In this document: piece after piece, positions 1-7,412 of the stretch
Numbering within the stretch: the stretch's first letter is position 1
Layout of the letters: every line of letters begins with the position of its first letter
NCBI GenBank assembly: GCA_022572335.1
Contig: JACZWD010000001.1
Span: 1 to 41,228, forward strand
Direction of reading: 5' to 3'
DNA from: Pseudomonadota bacterium
Lineage (GTDB): Bacteria > Pseudomonadota > Alphaproteobacteria > Rhodospirillales > 2-02-FULL-58-16
Length of the DNA: 41,228 nt
Translations under genes and position numbers: made by a program
Notes under the pieces: generated by a model
What the model was told of the DNA's origin: nothing
Database searches by the model: none
What the model saw: only the letters and a program-made list of their open reading frames with translations

Positions 1-92
1 CCCGGCTGGTGGGCCTCGCCGACCTCACCGGCGAAGGGGTGATCAAGCTCTCCGCCGGCAGGAAGCGCCACGCCGTCGTGCGCGCGGTCTAG
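1..92 (+). CDS. C-terminal end of an unidentified protein (partial)
   Basis: An open frame enters from the left edge (first full codon at position 3) and stops at TAG 90–92, giving 29 residues with the motif GLADLTGEGVIKL and a basic end. Too little is left to assign a family. It is the only plus-strand gene apart from the Sel1-repeat gene, and it converges on the secreted-protein gene at 259–1071. That it is a real gene end is inferred only from the open frame and codon-like composition. Confidence 0.45.
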   Translation, partial: RLVGLADLTGEGVIKLSAGRKRHAVVRAV

Positions 93-258
93 GACATGGG
101 CCCATTAACCGGTGTCGCGGGCGGCGATGTCCGCTCACGGGCCCACACCGGTCAAGCGTAACCGACCCGGCGAACTACCGGGTTCGACGCGAAGCGGACA
201 TTCGTTGAATGACATGGTTCCGCAGTGATGCGGGGAAAAGAAAGAAGACGTCCCGTCC
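93..258. other. Intergenic region between convergent genes
   Basis: This spacer separates two convergent genes. It contains short inverted repeats: CCCGG/CCGGG around 166–182, CCGCA/TGCGG around 221–234, and ATGTCCGC with its complement GCGGACAT. None is followed by a convincing T-run in either direction, so terminators are possible but not shown. No gene was seen. Confidence 0.4.
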
Positions 259-1071
259 TCAGCTTGTCGGCTTCAGCGACTTCCAGTAATTGACGTTGAG
301 GTCCTTTATGAACCAGTCGTGGGCGCCGCCGAGGCAGCGGCGCATTGAAAAGCCGCTCGGGGTTAGGGCGTTTTCTCGGCAGTAATCGAAGTAACTGCGG
401 TTAAAGGCGAGAGAATCCTCGCTCAGTCCTTTTTCCGTGGCGGCCCCCTGCTGCCACAGGACGTCGCCGACGGCCGACGAGACCGACCCCTTGGCCGGCA
501 ACCGGTTGATGATGCGGTTGGTCAGCCGCGCCATGGCCAGGTTTTCGGGGTTCATCTTGGTCCAATAGGCGCCGGTGATTTTGAGCTCGCGGAAGGCCTG
601 CGCCTCGTCGCTGGCCGTTTGCGGCTCCGGATCGCCGTCCTGGGAAACGGGCACCAGCATCGCCAAGCGCTCGATCCTCAACGTCAGCCGGGCCAGGCCG
701 TGGCTTTTCAGGTACGACGCCGGCGCCGAAACGCGAAACGCCGAATGGCCGCGGAGGCTGGCGAAGCGGAGAACGCCCGGCGCCAGCGCCACCGTCCCGC
801 CATCCTTGCGGTGGCCGGTGACGGTAATGGCGCCCCGGTCCGGGCCGTGGAGGACATAGGACGTCAACGGCAACGGCGGCGTGCGGCTTTGCTGCAGGCA
901 GATAGCGGAGAACTCTGCGGAACAGGTGTCCCCGGCGCAGACCAGTTCCGCTTCTCCGCCCGTGGGCAGGGCGGCGACGATCTGCGGCGCCGCGTGGGCA
1001 TTGCCAGCGGAAAGGAAGGTGGTGGCAAAAGCGACGACCAAATAACGGACCCGGCGGCCGACGGACCTCAT
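259..1071 (-). CDS. Secreted protein of unknown function
   Basis: Predicted 270-residue exported protein. The start at 1071 is preferred over the longer frame (to 1158) because it follows a GGGGAG ribosome site by six bases and opens directly with a signal peptide: basic residues at 5–9, a hydrophobic core at 10–22, and a likely cleavage after AHA at residue 27. The mature part has five cysteines (about 45, 50, 58, 231 and 246), which suggests periplasmic disulfides. I recognise no domain. A possible promoter lies at 1116–1145. It is downstream of the ATP12 gene but separated by about 400 bases, so probably a separate unit. Function unknown. Confidence 0.7.
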   Translation of the reverse strand: MRSVGRRVRYLVVAFATTFLSAGNAHAAPQIVAALPTGGEAELVCAGDTCSAEFSAICLQQSRTPPLPLTSYVLHGPDRGAITVTGHRKDGGTVALAPGVLRFASLRGHSAFRVSAPASYLKSHGLARLTLRIERLAMLVPVSQDGDPEPQTASDEAQAFRELKITGAYWTKMNPENLAMARLTNRIINRLPAKGSVSSAVGDVLWQQGAATEKGLSEDSLAFNRSYFDYCRENALTPSGFSMRRCLGGAHDWFIKDLNVNYWKSLKPTS

Positions 1072-1115
1072 GGACAGCTCCCCTGTTCGGACCGAAAAAA
1101 CGGACCTGAAGCCTG

Positions 1116-1145
1116 ATTTTGTCACGGGCCGGGACCGCCGGTCAA
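1116..1145 (-). promoter_or_regulatory. Candidate sigma-70 promoter for the secreted-protein gene
   Basis: On the minus strand TTGACC (1145–1140) is followed after 18 bases by CAAAAT (1121–1116). The first box matches the -35 consensus at five of six positions, the second matches the -10 at four of six. It lies about 45 bases upstream of the start codon at 1071. This is a motif match only. Confidence 0.4.
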
Positions 1146-1476
1146 CAGCCCAAGCCACCCGACGATGTGCGAGAAGCGTTTTTTACGGGAAGAGAGGATC
1201 GGGTCTTCGGATGATGTGGTTGACCAGGTCTTATCCAAAGCTTTTCCTTGTAAAAGGGTCACTGACTTCCGCTCCTGGCACCATGCGGAAGCGCCCAAAC
1301 CCGCGGAATTGCGACCGCTGTTGGCGTAGAAGCCGACATCGGCGCCGCGCCGCCGACCCGACTCTCGTTTATCAGGGACACGCCCTGGACCCCGTAGGAA
1401 AACGGCCGGCTTTCCGCAGAAGGCGGGAGACGGATCCCGGTCATACCGGGCGTCCCGCCCCGAACCCACCCATGGC
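1146..1476. other. Non-coding interval with a nested palindrome
   Basis: No gene is supported here; the overlapping open frames are low-quality and have no ribosome site. The notable structure is a nested inverted repeat at 1422–1459: outer arms GGCGGGA (1422–1428) and TCCCGCC (1453–1459), inner arms CCCGGT (1436–1441) and ACCGGG (1445–1450) around a three-base loop. It lies just past the stop of the ATP12 gene. It could act as a transcript-end hairpin or be a copy of a dispersed palindromic repeat; no T-run follows on the minus strand. Confidence 0.45.
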
Positions 1477-2184
1477 CTAATCCCGAACCAGGGCGAGGAA
1501 GGCGGCGGCGGCGCGGATGTCGGCGTGGAGCCGCCGGTAGCGGGCCTGGGCTTCCGCGTCCTCGCCCCACTTCTCCACCTGGTAGCTCTCGTCCAGTTGC
1601 GAGACCGCATGGGCCTCGTCGGCGCCGATGCGCCCGGCGGCGAGGGCCAGGGCGACGATCAGCGAGCCCGAGGCGCCGGCGATGCTGGCCAGGGCGGCGA
1701 GTTCCAGGTCGTCCAGGACCTCGACGGCGGCGCCGAGCGCATCCAGCGCCGCCTCGGGCTGGCCCACGGGCGTCACCCCGCGGGTGACCCTGAGCCGCGC
1801 CTGGTAGGTTTCCGCCGCCCAGTCGAGGAGCGGCTGCCAGGACGCCGCCTGACGGTCCGTGAGCTCGGGCGGCGAGTCCGCCCGGTAGCACAGCAGGTCG
1901 GTCCTGGCGTACCCAACGGCTTGTTCGATGACCTCGTGGCGGTGCGGCTCCACCCGGTCGATGGCGGCGTTGGCCAGTTGCATCATCGGCATGGTGTGCG
2001 GGCGGACGTTTTCCTCCTGGGCCTCCCATTCGCCGGCGACGGCCCGCGCCAGGGCCTCGGTGGGCAGGGCCAACGGCCGCCCCGCCGGCGTACGCACGGC
2101 GCGGCCGTCCAGGGTGACCGTGAAGCCGTCCCCGAGGGGCGCCACGTCCACCGCGCCGTAGAACCGCTTGGCCATGGCCGGCAA
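1477..2184 (-). CDS. ATP12-family F1-ATPase assembly chaperone
   Basis: A 235-residue protein of the ATP12 family, which in mitochondria and alphaproteobacteria assists assembly of the F1 sector of ATP synthase (family knowledge). Recognisable parts are the start KRFYGAVDV, the TLDGRAVRTPAGRPL segment typical of the family, GEWEAQEE, and the helical C-terminal half with QLDESYQVEKWGED. The start is a TTG at 2184, five bases after AGGA; an ATG at 2175 is the alternative but its ribosome site would be 14 bases away. It begins 7 bases after the AsmA gene ends, suggesting one transcript with AsmA and the HAD phosphatase. Confidence 0.9.
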   Translation of the reverse strand: MPAMAKRFYGAVDVAPLGDGFTVTLDGRAVRTPAGRPLALPTEALARAVAGEWEAQEENVRPHTMPMMQLANAAIDRVEPHRHEVIEQAVGYARTDLLCYRADSPPELTDRQAASWQPLLDWAAETYQARLRVTRGVTPVGQPEAALDALGAAVEVLDDLELAALASIAGASGSLIVALALAAGRIGADEAHAVSQLDESYQVEKWGEDAEAQARYRRLHADIRAAAAFLALVRD

Positions 2185-2191
2185 TGCGTTC

Positions 2192-4837
2192 CTAATCCTT
2201 CTTGCCGCCGAAGAGGCTCTCCAGCGCCCCGCCGATCCCCTTGACGACGCTGCCGATGCCTTCGCTGACCCCCTTGGTGACGCTTTCGACGACGCCTTTT
2301 TCCTCTGTCTCCCCGGCGGCGGGCGCAGGCGCGGGCTGTTGCGTCGGGGCCGCGGAGGACGCCGTGGCCGGGGAAACCTTGCCCAGCGCCACCTGGCAGG
2401 GCGGCGCGCCTTCCGTCATCTTGTCGAACAGGCCCTCGGCGATCAGCGACAGCCCGCCCGTCGCCAGCGCCGCGCCGACGGACACCCCGGTCTTCGCCAC
2501 GCCCATTTCGTCGATGCCGACCCGGGGTTCGGCCAGGGTACCCTTGATGCGCACTAGGCCGGCCAGCCCCCCGAGGCCGATGCCCAGGCCCTCCTTGGCC
2601 CGCGGACGGACGGCGAGGTCCAGCGTCTCCGTCTTCAGGTTTACCGTGCCGCTGCCGACGACATTCATCTTCGTGGTTTCCACCGCGATGCCCTTGTCGG
2701 CGGTGGCCACCCCGTTCCTGATCGCCATGCGGACGACGGCGCAGATGAGGTGCGTGGTGTCGTCCTTCTCGGCCAACGGATTGAGGCTGGTGAAAGCCTC
2801 GGTCAACAGGTCGGCGCCGGCCAGGTCCACCGCCTTGTTGTTGATCCGGCCCTCGCCCAGGGTGGCCAGGATATCGCCGTCGAGCCCGGCCATGATGGCG
2901 CGCACCGAGGCGCCGCGGCCCGTCACCGAGATTTTCGCGTCGAGCCGGGTTTCGACGATGTCGGTGATCGCCATGTCCTTGAGCACCCGGCCCAGGTCCA
3001 CCTTGCGGGCCTCCAGGGCCACCGCCAGCCTGGGCGTCGCCCCGCCGGCATCCACGGTGATGTCGCCGCTCACCCGTCCGCCGGCCACCGTGGCCGTGAG
3101 GGGCTTGACCACCAGCCTTCCGTCACTAAGGGCGACCTCGACGGCGACGTCGCTGAGGACCAGGCCCCGGACCTTCACCCGTTCGGCGCGGAACGCGAGC
3201 TTCGCATCGGCGGCCCTGAGGCCGTCGAGGGGCAGCGGGTCGGCGGAAAAGAGCCGCACGGCGCCGCCCTCTTTCCCATTTTCCTTTTCCGTCTCCGTCT
3301 TTCCCTTCCCCTTGCCGGCCGGGGGCTCCTTGGCGGCGGGGGGCAGGAATTCGTCGAGATCGATCTGTTTCGAGGACAACCGGGCCTCGAGGCGCGGGCG
3401 CTGGCCGCCGAGGGTCACCGCGACGCGGCCCGCCAGGTCGCTGGCCCCGAGCTTCGCCGTGAGGTCGTCGACGGCGTAGCCGCCGCCCCCGCCGGTGAGG
3501 CGCCCGGCGATGCGGAAGGCGGGCCCCTTGGGCAGGGTCACGCCGGCGGCCCGGGAGAGCGGCGACAGGTCCCGGCCTTCGATGGCGAAGCCGAGGTCGA
3601 GGCCCGTCGCCCGCACGGCGTCCTCCACCCCGCCGGTCACCTTGACCAGCACCAGCCCGGCGCGGCCGATGGAAACGTCGATATCGGAAACCGAAAGCTT
3701 GTCCGCCGAGCCCCTGATGCGGGCGGACAGGCTGTAGGGCCCGACGGGCGGCAGCTCGATGTCCTCGAGCGCCGGCACCTGGGCGCGGACCGCCTCCACG
3801 ACGCGGGCCAGTTCCTCGCCGCGCACCGAGACGGTCACGTTCAGGCCCGTGGCCCGGACCGCGTCCTCCACCCCGCCGGCGGCCTTGATAAGCACCAGCC
3901 CGGCGCGGCCGATGGAAACGTCGATATCGGAAACCGAAAGCTTGTCCGCCGAACCCCTGATGCGGGCGGACAGGCTGTAGGGCCCGACGGGCGGCAGCTC
4001 GATGTCCTTGAGCGCCGGCACTTGGGCGCGGACCGCTTCCACGACGCGGGCCAGTTCCTCGCCGCGCACCGAGACGGTCACGTTCAGGCCCGTGACCTCG
4101 CGGGGCTGGCCGATGTCGCCCTCGACGCGCACCGAGGCGCCAAACGCTTTCGCCTCGACGAACACGGGAAACGGCCGGCCCTCGATCACCCGGTTGACCG
4201 ACCCGAAGCGCCCGGTCGCCTCGAACGGGGCGCCGTTGAAGACGCCCTTGAGGGCCAGGTGGAGGGGGCTGTCCAGGCCCTCGGCGCTGGCTTCCAGGCT
4301 GTCGAGGCCGATCACCGTGCGCCGGCCCGTGCGCCCGTCCCGGTAGGCGACCTTCAGGTCGCGGATGCGCACCTCGTGGACCACCGGCAGGGGGACCGCC
4401 GCGCCGCCCTCCTCGGCGGCCTTTCCGGCGGCCTCTTCGGGGGCCGCGAATTCCCAGTTGCCGCGGCCCCTGGCGTCGGTCTCGAGCAGGGCGTCGAGGC
4501 CGATCAGGACGACGCGGGTGACGCGCACGTCGCCGGTGAGCAGCGGCAGCAGTTCCACCTGCACCTCCAGGCGCCTGAGGGTGACCATCTCGGGGCGCGA
4601 GCCCCAGGGCGCGTTGGCAAACGTGACGCCTTCCACGGCCACGGCGGGAGTGAGCGAGATGTCCAGGCGCAGGTCGCCGGCGATGGTCAGGTCGCGGCCG
4701 GTGGCGGCCTTCACCTGTTCCGCGATCAAGCCGCGGTACTCGTTGAAATCCATGGACTTGAGCACGGCGACGCCGGCCACCACCACGGCGACCAGGAGGA
4801 CCGCGGTCACGGTGAGGACCGTCCACGCGCGTTTCAT
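2192..4837 (-). CDS. AsmA-family envelope protein
   Basis: An 881-residue protein with one N-terminal membrane helix (about residues 7–28) followed by a long periplasmic part, as in the AsmA/TamB-like repeating beta-groove proteins linked to outer-membrane assembly and lipid transport. The C-terminal AsmA signature is visible in the region with VNLKTETLDLAVRP, and the protein ends in a Gly/Val/Lys-rich amphipathic tail. A Lys/Glu-rich linker lies near residues 510–530. An 81-residue segment is duplicated in tandem, almost perfectly (DNA 3601–4086). Its ATG overlaps the stop of the HAD phosphatase gene by four bases (ATGA), so translation is probably coupled. The exact substrate is unknown. 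Confidence 0.9.
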   Translation of the reverse strand: MKRAWTVLTVTAVLLVAVVVAGVAVLKSMDFNEYRGLIAEQVKAATGRDLTIAGDLRLDISLTPAVAVEGVTFANAPWGSRPEMVTLRRLEVQVELLPLLTGDVRVTRVVLIGLDALLETDARGRGNWEFAAPEEAAGKAAEEGGAAVPLPVVHEVRIRDLKVAYRDGRTGRRTVIGLDSLEASAEGLDSPLHLALKGVFNGAPFEATGRFGSVNRVIEGRPFPVFVEAKAFGASVRVEGDIGQPREVTGLNVTVSVRGEELARVVEAVRAQVPALKDIELPPVGPYSLSARIRGSADKLSVSDIDVSIGRAGLVLIKAAGGVEDAVRATGLNVTVSVRGEELARVVEAVRAQVPALEDIELPPVGPYSLSARIRGSADKLSVSDIDVSIGRAGLVLVKVTGGVEDAVRATGLDLGFAIEGRDLSPLSRAAGVTLPKGPAFRIAGRLTGGGGGYAVDDLTAKLGASDLAGRVAVTLGGQRPRLEARLSSKQIDLDEFLPPAAKEPPAGKGKGKTETEKENGKEGGAVRLFSADPLPLDGLRAADAKLAFRAERVKVRGLVLSDVAVEVALSDGRLVVKPLTATVAGGRVSGDITVDAGGATPRLAVALEARKVDLGRVLKDMAITDIVETRLDAKISVTGRGASVRAIMAGLDGDILATLGEGRINNKAVDLAGADLLTEAFTSLNPLAEKDDTTHLICAVVRMAIRNGVATADKGIAVETTKMNVVGSGTVNLKTETLDLAVRPRAKEGLGIGLGGLAGLVRIKGTLAEPRVGIDEMGVAKTGVSVGAALATGGLSLIAEGLFDKMTEGAPPCQVALGKVSPATASSAAPTQQPAPAPAAGETEEKGVVESVTKGVSEGIGSVVKGIGGALESLFGGKKD
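3601..4086 (-). repeat. Tandem 243-bp duplication inside the AsmA gene
   Basis: Two head-to-tail units, 3601–3843 and 3844–4086, have the same period (243 bp, 81 codons, in frame) and differ at only a small number of bases. Each encodes a block running through VTVSVRGEELARVVEAVRAQ, the LPPVGPYSLSARIRGSADKL segment and SDIDVSIGRAGLVL. Most differences lie in the stretch coding LIKAAGG versus LVKVTGG. The near-identity shows a recent duplication or ongoing homogenisation. Confidence 0.93.
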
Positions 4838-5532
4838 CCGTGGGCCTCCACGACGCTGTCCATGGCCCGCGCCAGGTCGGCGAAATCGCCGACCACCGCA
4901 AGGGCGCCCGCCGAGCGCAATTCCTCGGCCTCATGGTAGCCCCAGGCGACGCCGATGGACATGGTGCCGGCGTTGCGGGCCATTTCCATGTCGAAGGTGG
5001 TGTCGCCGACCATGACCGTCCGGTGCGCCTCGGCCCCGGTCTCCGCCATGGCGCGCAGCAGCATGTCGGGATGGGGCTTGCCGTGGGCGACGTCGGCGGT
5101 CTGCAAGGTGACGAAGCGGTCCGCGAGGTCGTGTGTCTCGAGGGTCGCCATCAGCCCGCGCCGCGCCTTGCCGGTGGCGACGCCGAGCAGCCACCCGGCG
5201 TCCTCCAGCGCGCTCAATCCCTCGATCACCCCGGGGAACAGGGGTTCCTTCACCTCGCCGGCCCGGCGCAGGGCGCCGAAGAAATCCCTGTAGCTTTCCC
5301 TGAGCCGGGCGTGCGCCTCGGCGCCCTCCTCGGGCATCAGCCGGGCAAAGGCTTCTTCGAGCGGCAGGCCGACCATGCGGCGCACCGCCTCCGGCCCGGG
5401 CCTGGCGATATCGTGCGCGTCGCAGGCCGCGTGCATGGCGGCGACGATGGAATGCTGGCTGTCCACCAGGGTGCCGTCACAGTCAAAGACCGCCAGGCGC
5501 ACGGACGCGGATGGGGACCTCTCTGGGATCAA
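4834..5532 (-). CDS. HAD-superfamily phosphatase (phosphoglycolate phosphatase-like)
   Basis: A 232-residue subclass-IA HAD hydrolase. All four motifs are present: nucleophile DCDGT (Asp17, Asp19), Thr120 in VATGK, Lys152 in GKPHP, and GDTTFDMEMA with Asp177 and Asp181. A helical cap lies between residues 25 and 100. The substrate cannot be read from sequence; phosphoglycolate or another small phosphate ester is the family expectation. The chosen start is TTG at 5532 with GGGAG eight bases upstream; a GTG at residue 11 would give the compact start MRLAVFDCDGT. The gene is translationally coupled to AsmA, and in related alphaproteobacteria such a HAD gene is commonly beside an RluC-type gene and ATP12. 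Confidence 0.92.
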   Translation of the reverse strand: MIPERSPSASVRLAVFDCDGTLVDSQHSIVAAMHAACDAHDIARPGPEAVRRMVGLPLEEAFARLMPEEGAEAHARLRESYRDFFGALRRAGEVKEPLFPGVIEGLSALEDAGWLLGVATGKARRGLMATLETHDLADRFVTLQTADVAHGKPHPDMLLRAMAETGAEAHRTVMVGDTTFDMEMARNAGTMSIGVAWGYHEAEELRSAGALAVVGDFADLARAMDSVVEAHG

Positions 5533-5722
5533 CGGACCTCTCCCTTCGCCGGCCCAATGGATAGCGCTGGCCTGCCGCCAGTTTATACGGTAGCGCCGCC
5601 GGTTTGAACCATGGTTCCCGGCAACGGGCCGTGGGTCGTTTCGATGGGCGGCTTATGGCGCGGAGCAAAATTGGGGTATGGTGGAAACATCCGCGTGTCT
5701 GGTATTCGAGAGAGGGAACGAC
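5533..5722. other. Divergent intergenic region
   Basis: This 190-base interval separates the divergently transcribed HAD and Sel1-repeat genes and should hold a promoter for each. A TATAAA (minus strand, 5587–5582) could be a -10 box for the HAD gene, but no good -35 box sits at the right distance. No convincing plus-strand promoter was found. Confidence 0.3.
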
Positions 5723-6304
5723 ATGATCCGTTGGAAAGTAAGGATTTCCGGTGTCCCGTTGGCGGTTGCCGTGGTCGCCGGACTGGCGGCGCCGGCCTCG
5801 GCGGATTACGAATCCGCGTTGGCGGCGCTGAAGTCCGGCGGCGACGTAGCGGCCGCGTGCACGGAGATAACGGCCCTGGCGGATGACGGAGACGCCGCCG
5901 CCATGCTCAGCGTCAGCGATTTCTACAAGAACGGCACCTGCGGCACGAAGGACACCGCCTTGGCGCGCCAATGGCACCGGTCCGCGGCCGAGCACGGGGA
6001 CGCGTACGCGCAGATGACTCTCGGCAGCAATTACCGGATCGGCAACGGGGGAATGGCGAAAGACTACGTGCTGGCCTACAAGTGGTACGCCATTGCCGCG
6101 GCGACGCCGAAACCGCGCTCCAAGGCGGTCCCGGGCGATGCGTTCGCCCAGCTCCTCCCCCTCACCGGGAACGCCAGCTTCGGCGACACGGCGGCGGACC
6201 TGCAGGCGGCGGCCCAGCGCGACCGCATGGCGAAAAAAATGACCCCGGCCCAGATCGAGAAGGCGAAAGAGCTGGTCCAGGAATGGAAGCCGAAGACGCG
6301 GTGA
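5723..6304 (+). CDS. Secreted Sel1-repeat protein
   Basis: A 193-residue exported protein. The start at 5723 is chosen because GAGGG lies six bases upstream and a signal peptide follows immediately (basic MIRWKVR, hydrophobic core, cleavage after ASA at about residue 27). The mature part carries Sel1/TPR-like repeats in residues 55–130, seen in GDAAAMLSVSDFYKNG, ARQWHRSAAEHGDAYAQMTLG and YKWYAIAAA. Sel1 repeats usually mediate protein–protein contacts; the partner here is unknown. It is the only complete plus-strand gene in the window and interrupts an otherwise minus-strand housekeeping cluster. Confidence 0.85.
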   Translation: MIRWKVRISGVPLAVAVVAGLAAPASADYESALAALKSGGDVAAACTEITALADDGDAAAMLSVSDFYKNGTCGTKDTALARQWHRSAAEHGDAYAQMTLGSNYRIGNGGMAKDYVLAYKWYAIAAATPKPRSKAVPGDAFAQLLPLTGNASFGDTAADLQAAAQRDRMAKKMTPAQIEKAKELVQEWKPKTR

Positions 6305-6367
6305 CCGACGATATGGTGAAGAAGGAGTTGGGAATTACGGGGATACCTTAATTTTAATTATGTCCGC
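6305..6367. other. AT-rich convergent spacer with a possible REP-type relic
   Basis: The 63 bases between two convergent stops are much more AT-rich than their surroundings. The segment at 6331–6366 has the order GGAATTACGGGGATACC, then TTAATT-rich bases, then TGTCCGC. This resembles, from memory, repeat sequences that accompany REP-associated IS200-like transposases in many proteobacteria. No transposase gene is present. A hairpin terminator is not evident. Confidence 0.3.
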
Positions 6368-7357
6368 TTAATCATAACCCTCCGGTTCCGCGAACGGCTC
6401 TCCGGCCGCCGCCTCGTCGAAGCCCAGGAAATTCCACGTCGCGGCCATGTGGCCGGGCAGGGGCGCGGTCACTTCGAGGACGCCGCCGGCCGGGTGCGGG
6501 ATGCGGATGGCGCGGGCGTGCAGGTGCAGCTTGCGGCTTACGCCTCCGCCGGCGAGGAAGGCGTCCCGGCCGCCGTACTTGCCGTCGCCCAGGATCGGCG
6601 TGCCCAGCGCCGCGCAGTGGGCGCGCAACTGGTGCGTGCGCCCGGTCAGCGGCTCGAGCACCAGCCAGGCGGTCTTCCTGCCCGCCTTTTCCACGACCCG
6701 GTACCGCGTGACCGCCTTTTTCCCGGCCCCGGCGGCGGGGGCGACCCGTTCGCCAACCCGTCCCGGCACCTTGGCCAACGCCAGGTCGATGCGCCCCCGG
6801 GCCGGCCGCGGCACCCCGGCGACGGCGGCCCAGTAGACCTTGCGCGCCGTCTTGGCGCGGAAGGCGGCGGCGAGCTTGGCCGCGGCGGCGGCGCTGCGGG
6901 CGAGCAGCAGCACCCCCGAGGTGTCCTTGTCCAGCCGGTGCACCAGCCGCGGCCTTTCATCGGAACCGTAGCGCAGCGCGTCGAGCATGGCGTCCAGGTG
7001 GTGGCGCGTCCCGGTCCCGCCCTGCACCGCCAGGCCGGGCGGCTTGTCGATGGCGATGACATGGGCGTCCCGGTGGATGACCCGGGCCCTGAGCGCCTCG
7101 GCCGCGCCCGCCGGCGGGGCGGGCGGCGCTTTCGCCGGCGGCGCCGTCTCCGCGACCAGCGGCGGCACGCGCACGCTCTGTCCGCTTTCCAGCCGGACGC
7201 CGGCCTTGGCCCGCCGGCCGTCGACGCGCACCTGGCCGGTGCGCAGCCACTTTTGCAGGCGGGCGTGGGTGACGTCGGGAAAATGGCGCCTGAACCAGCG
7301 GTCCAGGCGCAGGTCCGCCTCGTCGGGGGCGACGGGAATGGTCCTCACGCCGCTCAT
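6368..7357 (-). CDS. rluC: RluC/RluD-type 23S rRNA pseudouridine synthase
   Basis: A 329-residue enzyme with an N-terminal S4 RNA-binding domain (residues 13–65, RLDRWFRRHFPDVTHARLQK) and a RluA-family catalytic domain. The catalytic aspartate is Asp143 in HRLDKDTSG; IDKPPGLAVQGG and the RTHQLRAH motif of the family also occur. It isomerises specific uridines in 23S rRNA to pseudouridine; RluC specificity is inferred from the S4 domain and context, not proven. An Ala/Pro-rich linker lies at 70–88. The ATG at 7357 is the only start that keeps the S4 domain without a non-homologous extension; the ribosome site is weak. It follows rarA by 55 bases. Confidence 0.92.
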   Translation of the reverse strand: MSGVRTIPVAPDEADLRLDRWFRRHFPDVTHARLQKWLRTGQVRVDGRRAKAGVRLESGQSVRVPPLVAETAPPAKAPPAPPAGAAEALRARVIHRDAHVIAIDKPPGLAVQGGTGTRHHLDAMLDALRYGSDERPRLVHRLDKDTSGVLLLARSAAAAAKLAAAFRAKTARKVYWAAVAGVPRPARGRIDLALAKVPGRVGERVAPAAGAGKKAVTRYRVVEKAGRKTAWLVLEPLTGRTHQLRAHCAALGTPILGDGKYGGRDAFLAGGGVSRKLHLHARAIRIPHPAGGVLEVTAPLPGHMAATWNFLGFDEAAAGEPFAEPEGYD

Positions 7358-7412
7358 GGCGGGAGCCGCCGGAGACGCGTCCGTCCACCGGCGGCGAAAA
7401 GCCCGAAGGCGG

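Noticed and set aside
2750..4939. A 729-codon plus-strand open frame opposite AsmA
   Set aside because: Antisense shadow; composition is Gly/His/Arg-rich and the sense strand has a clear AsmA protein.
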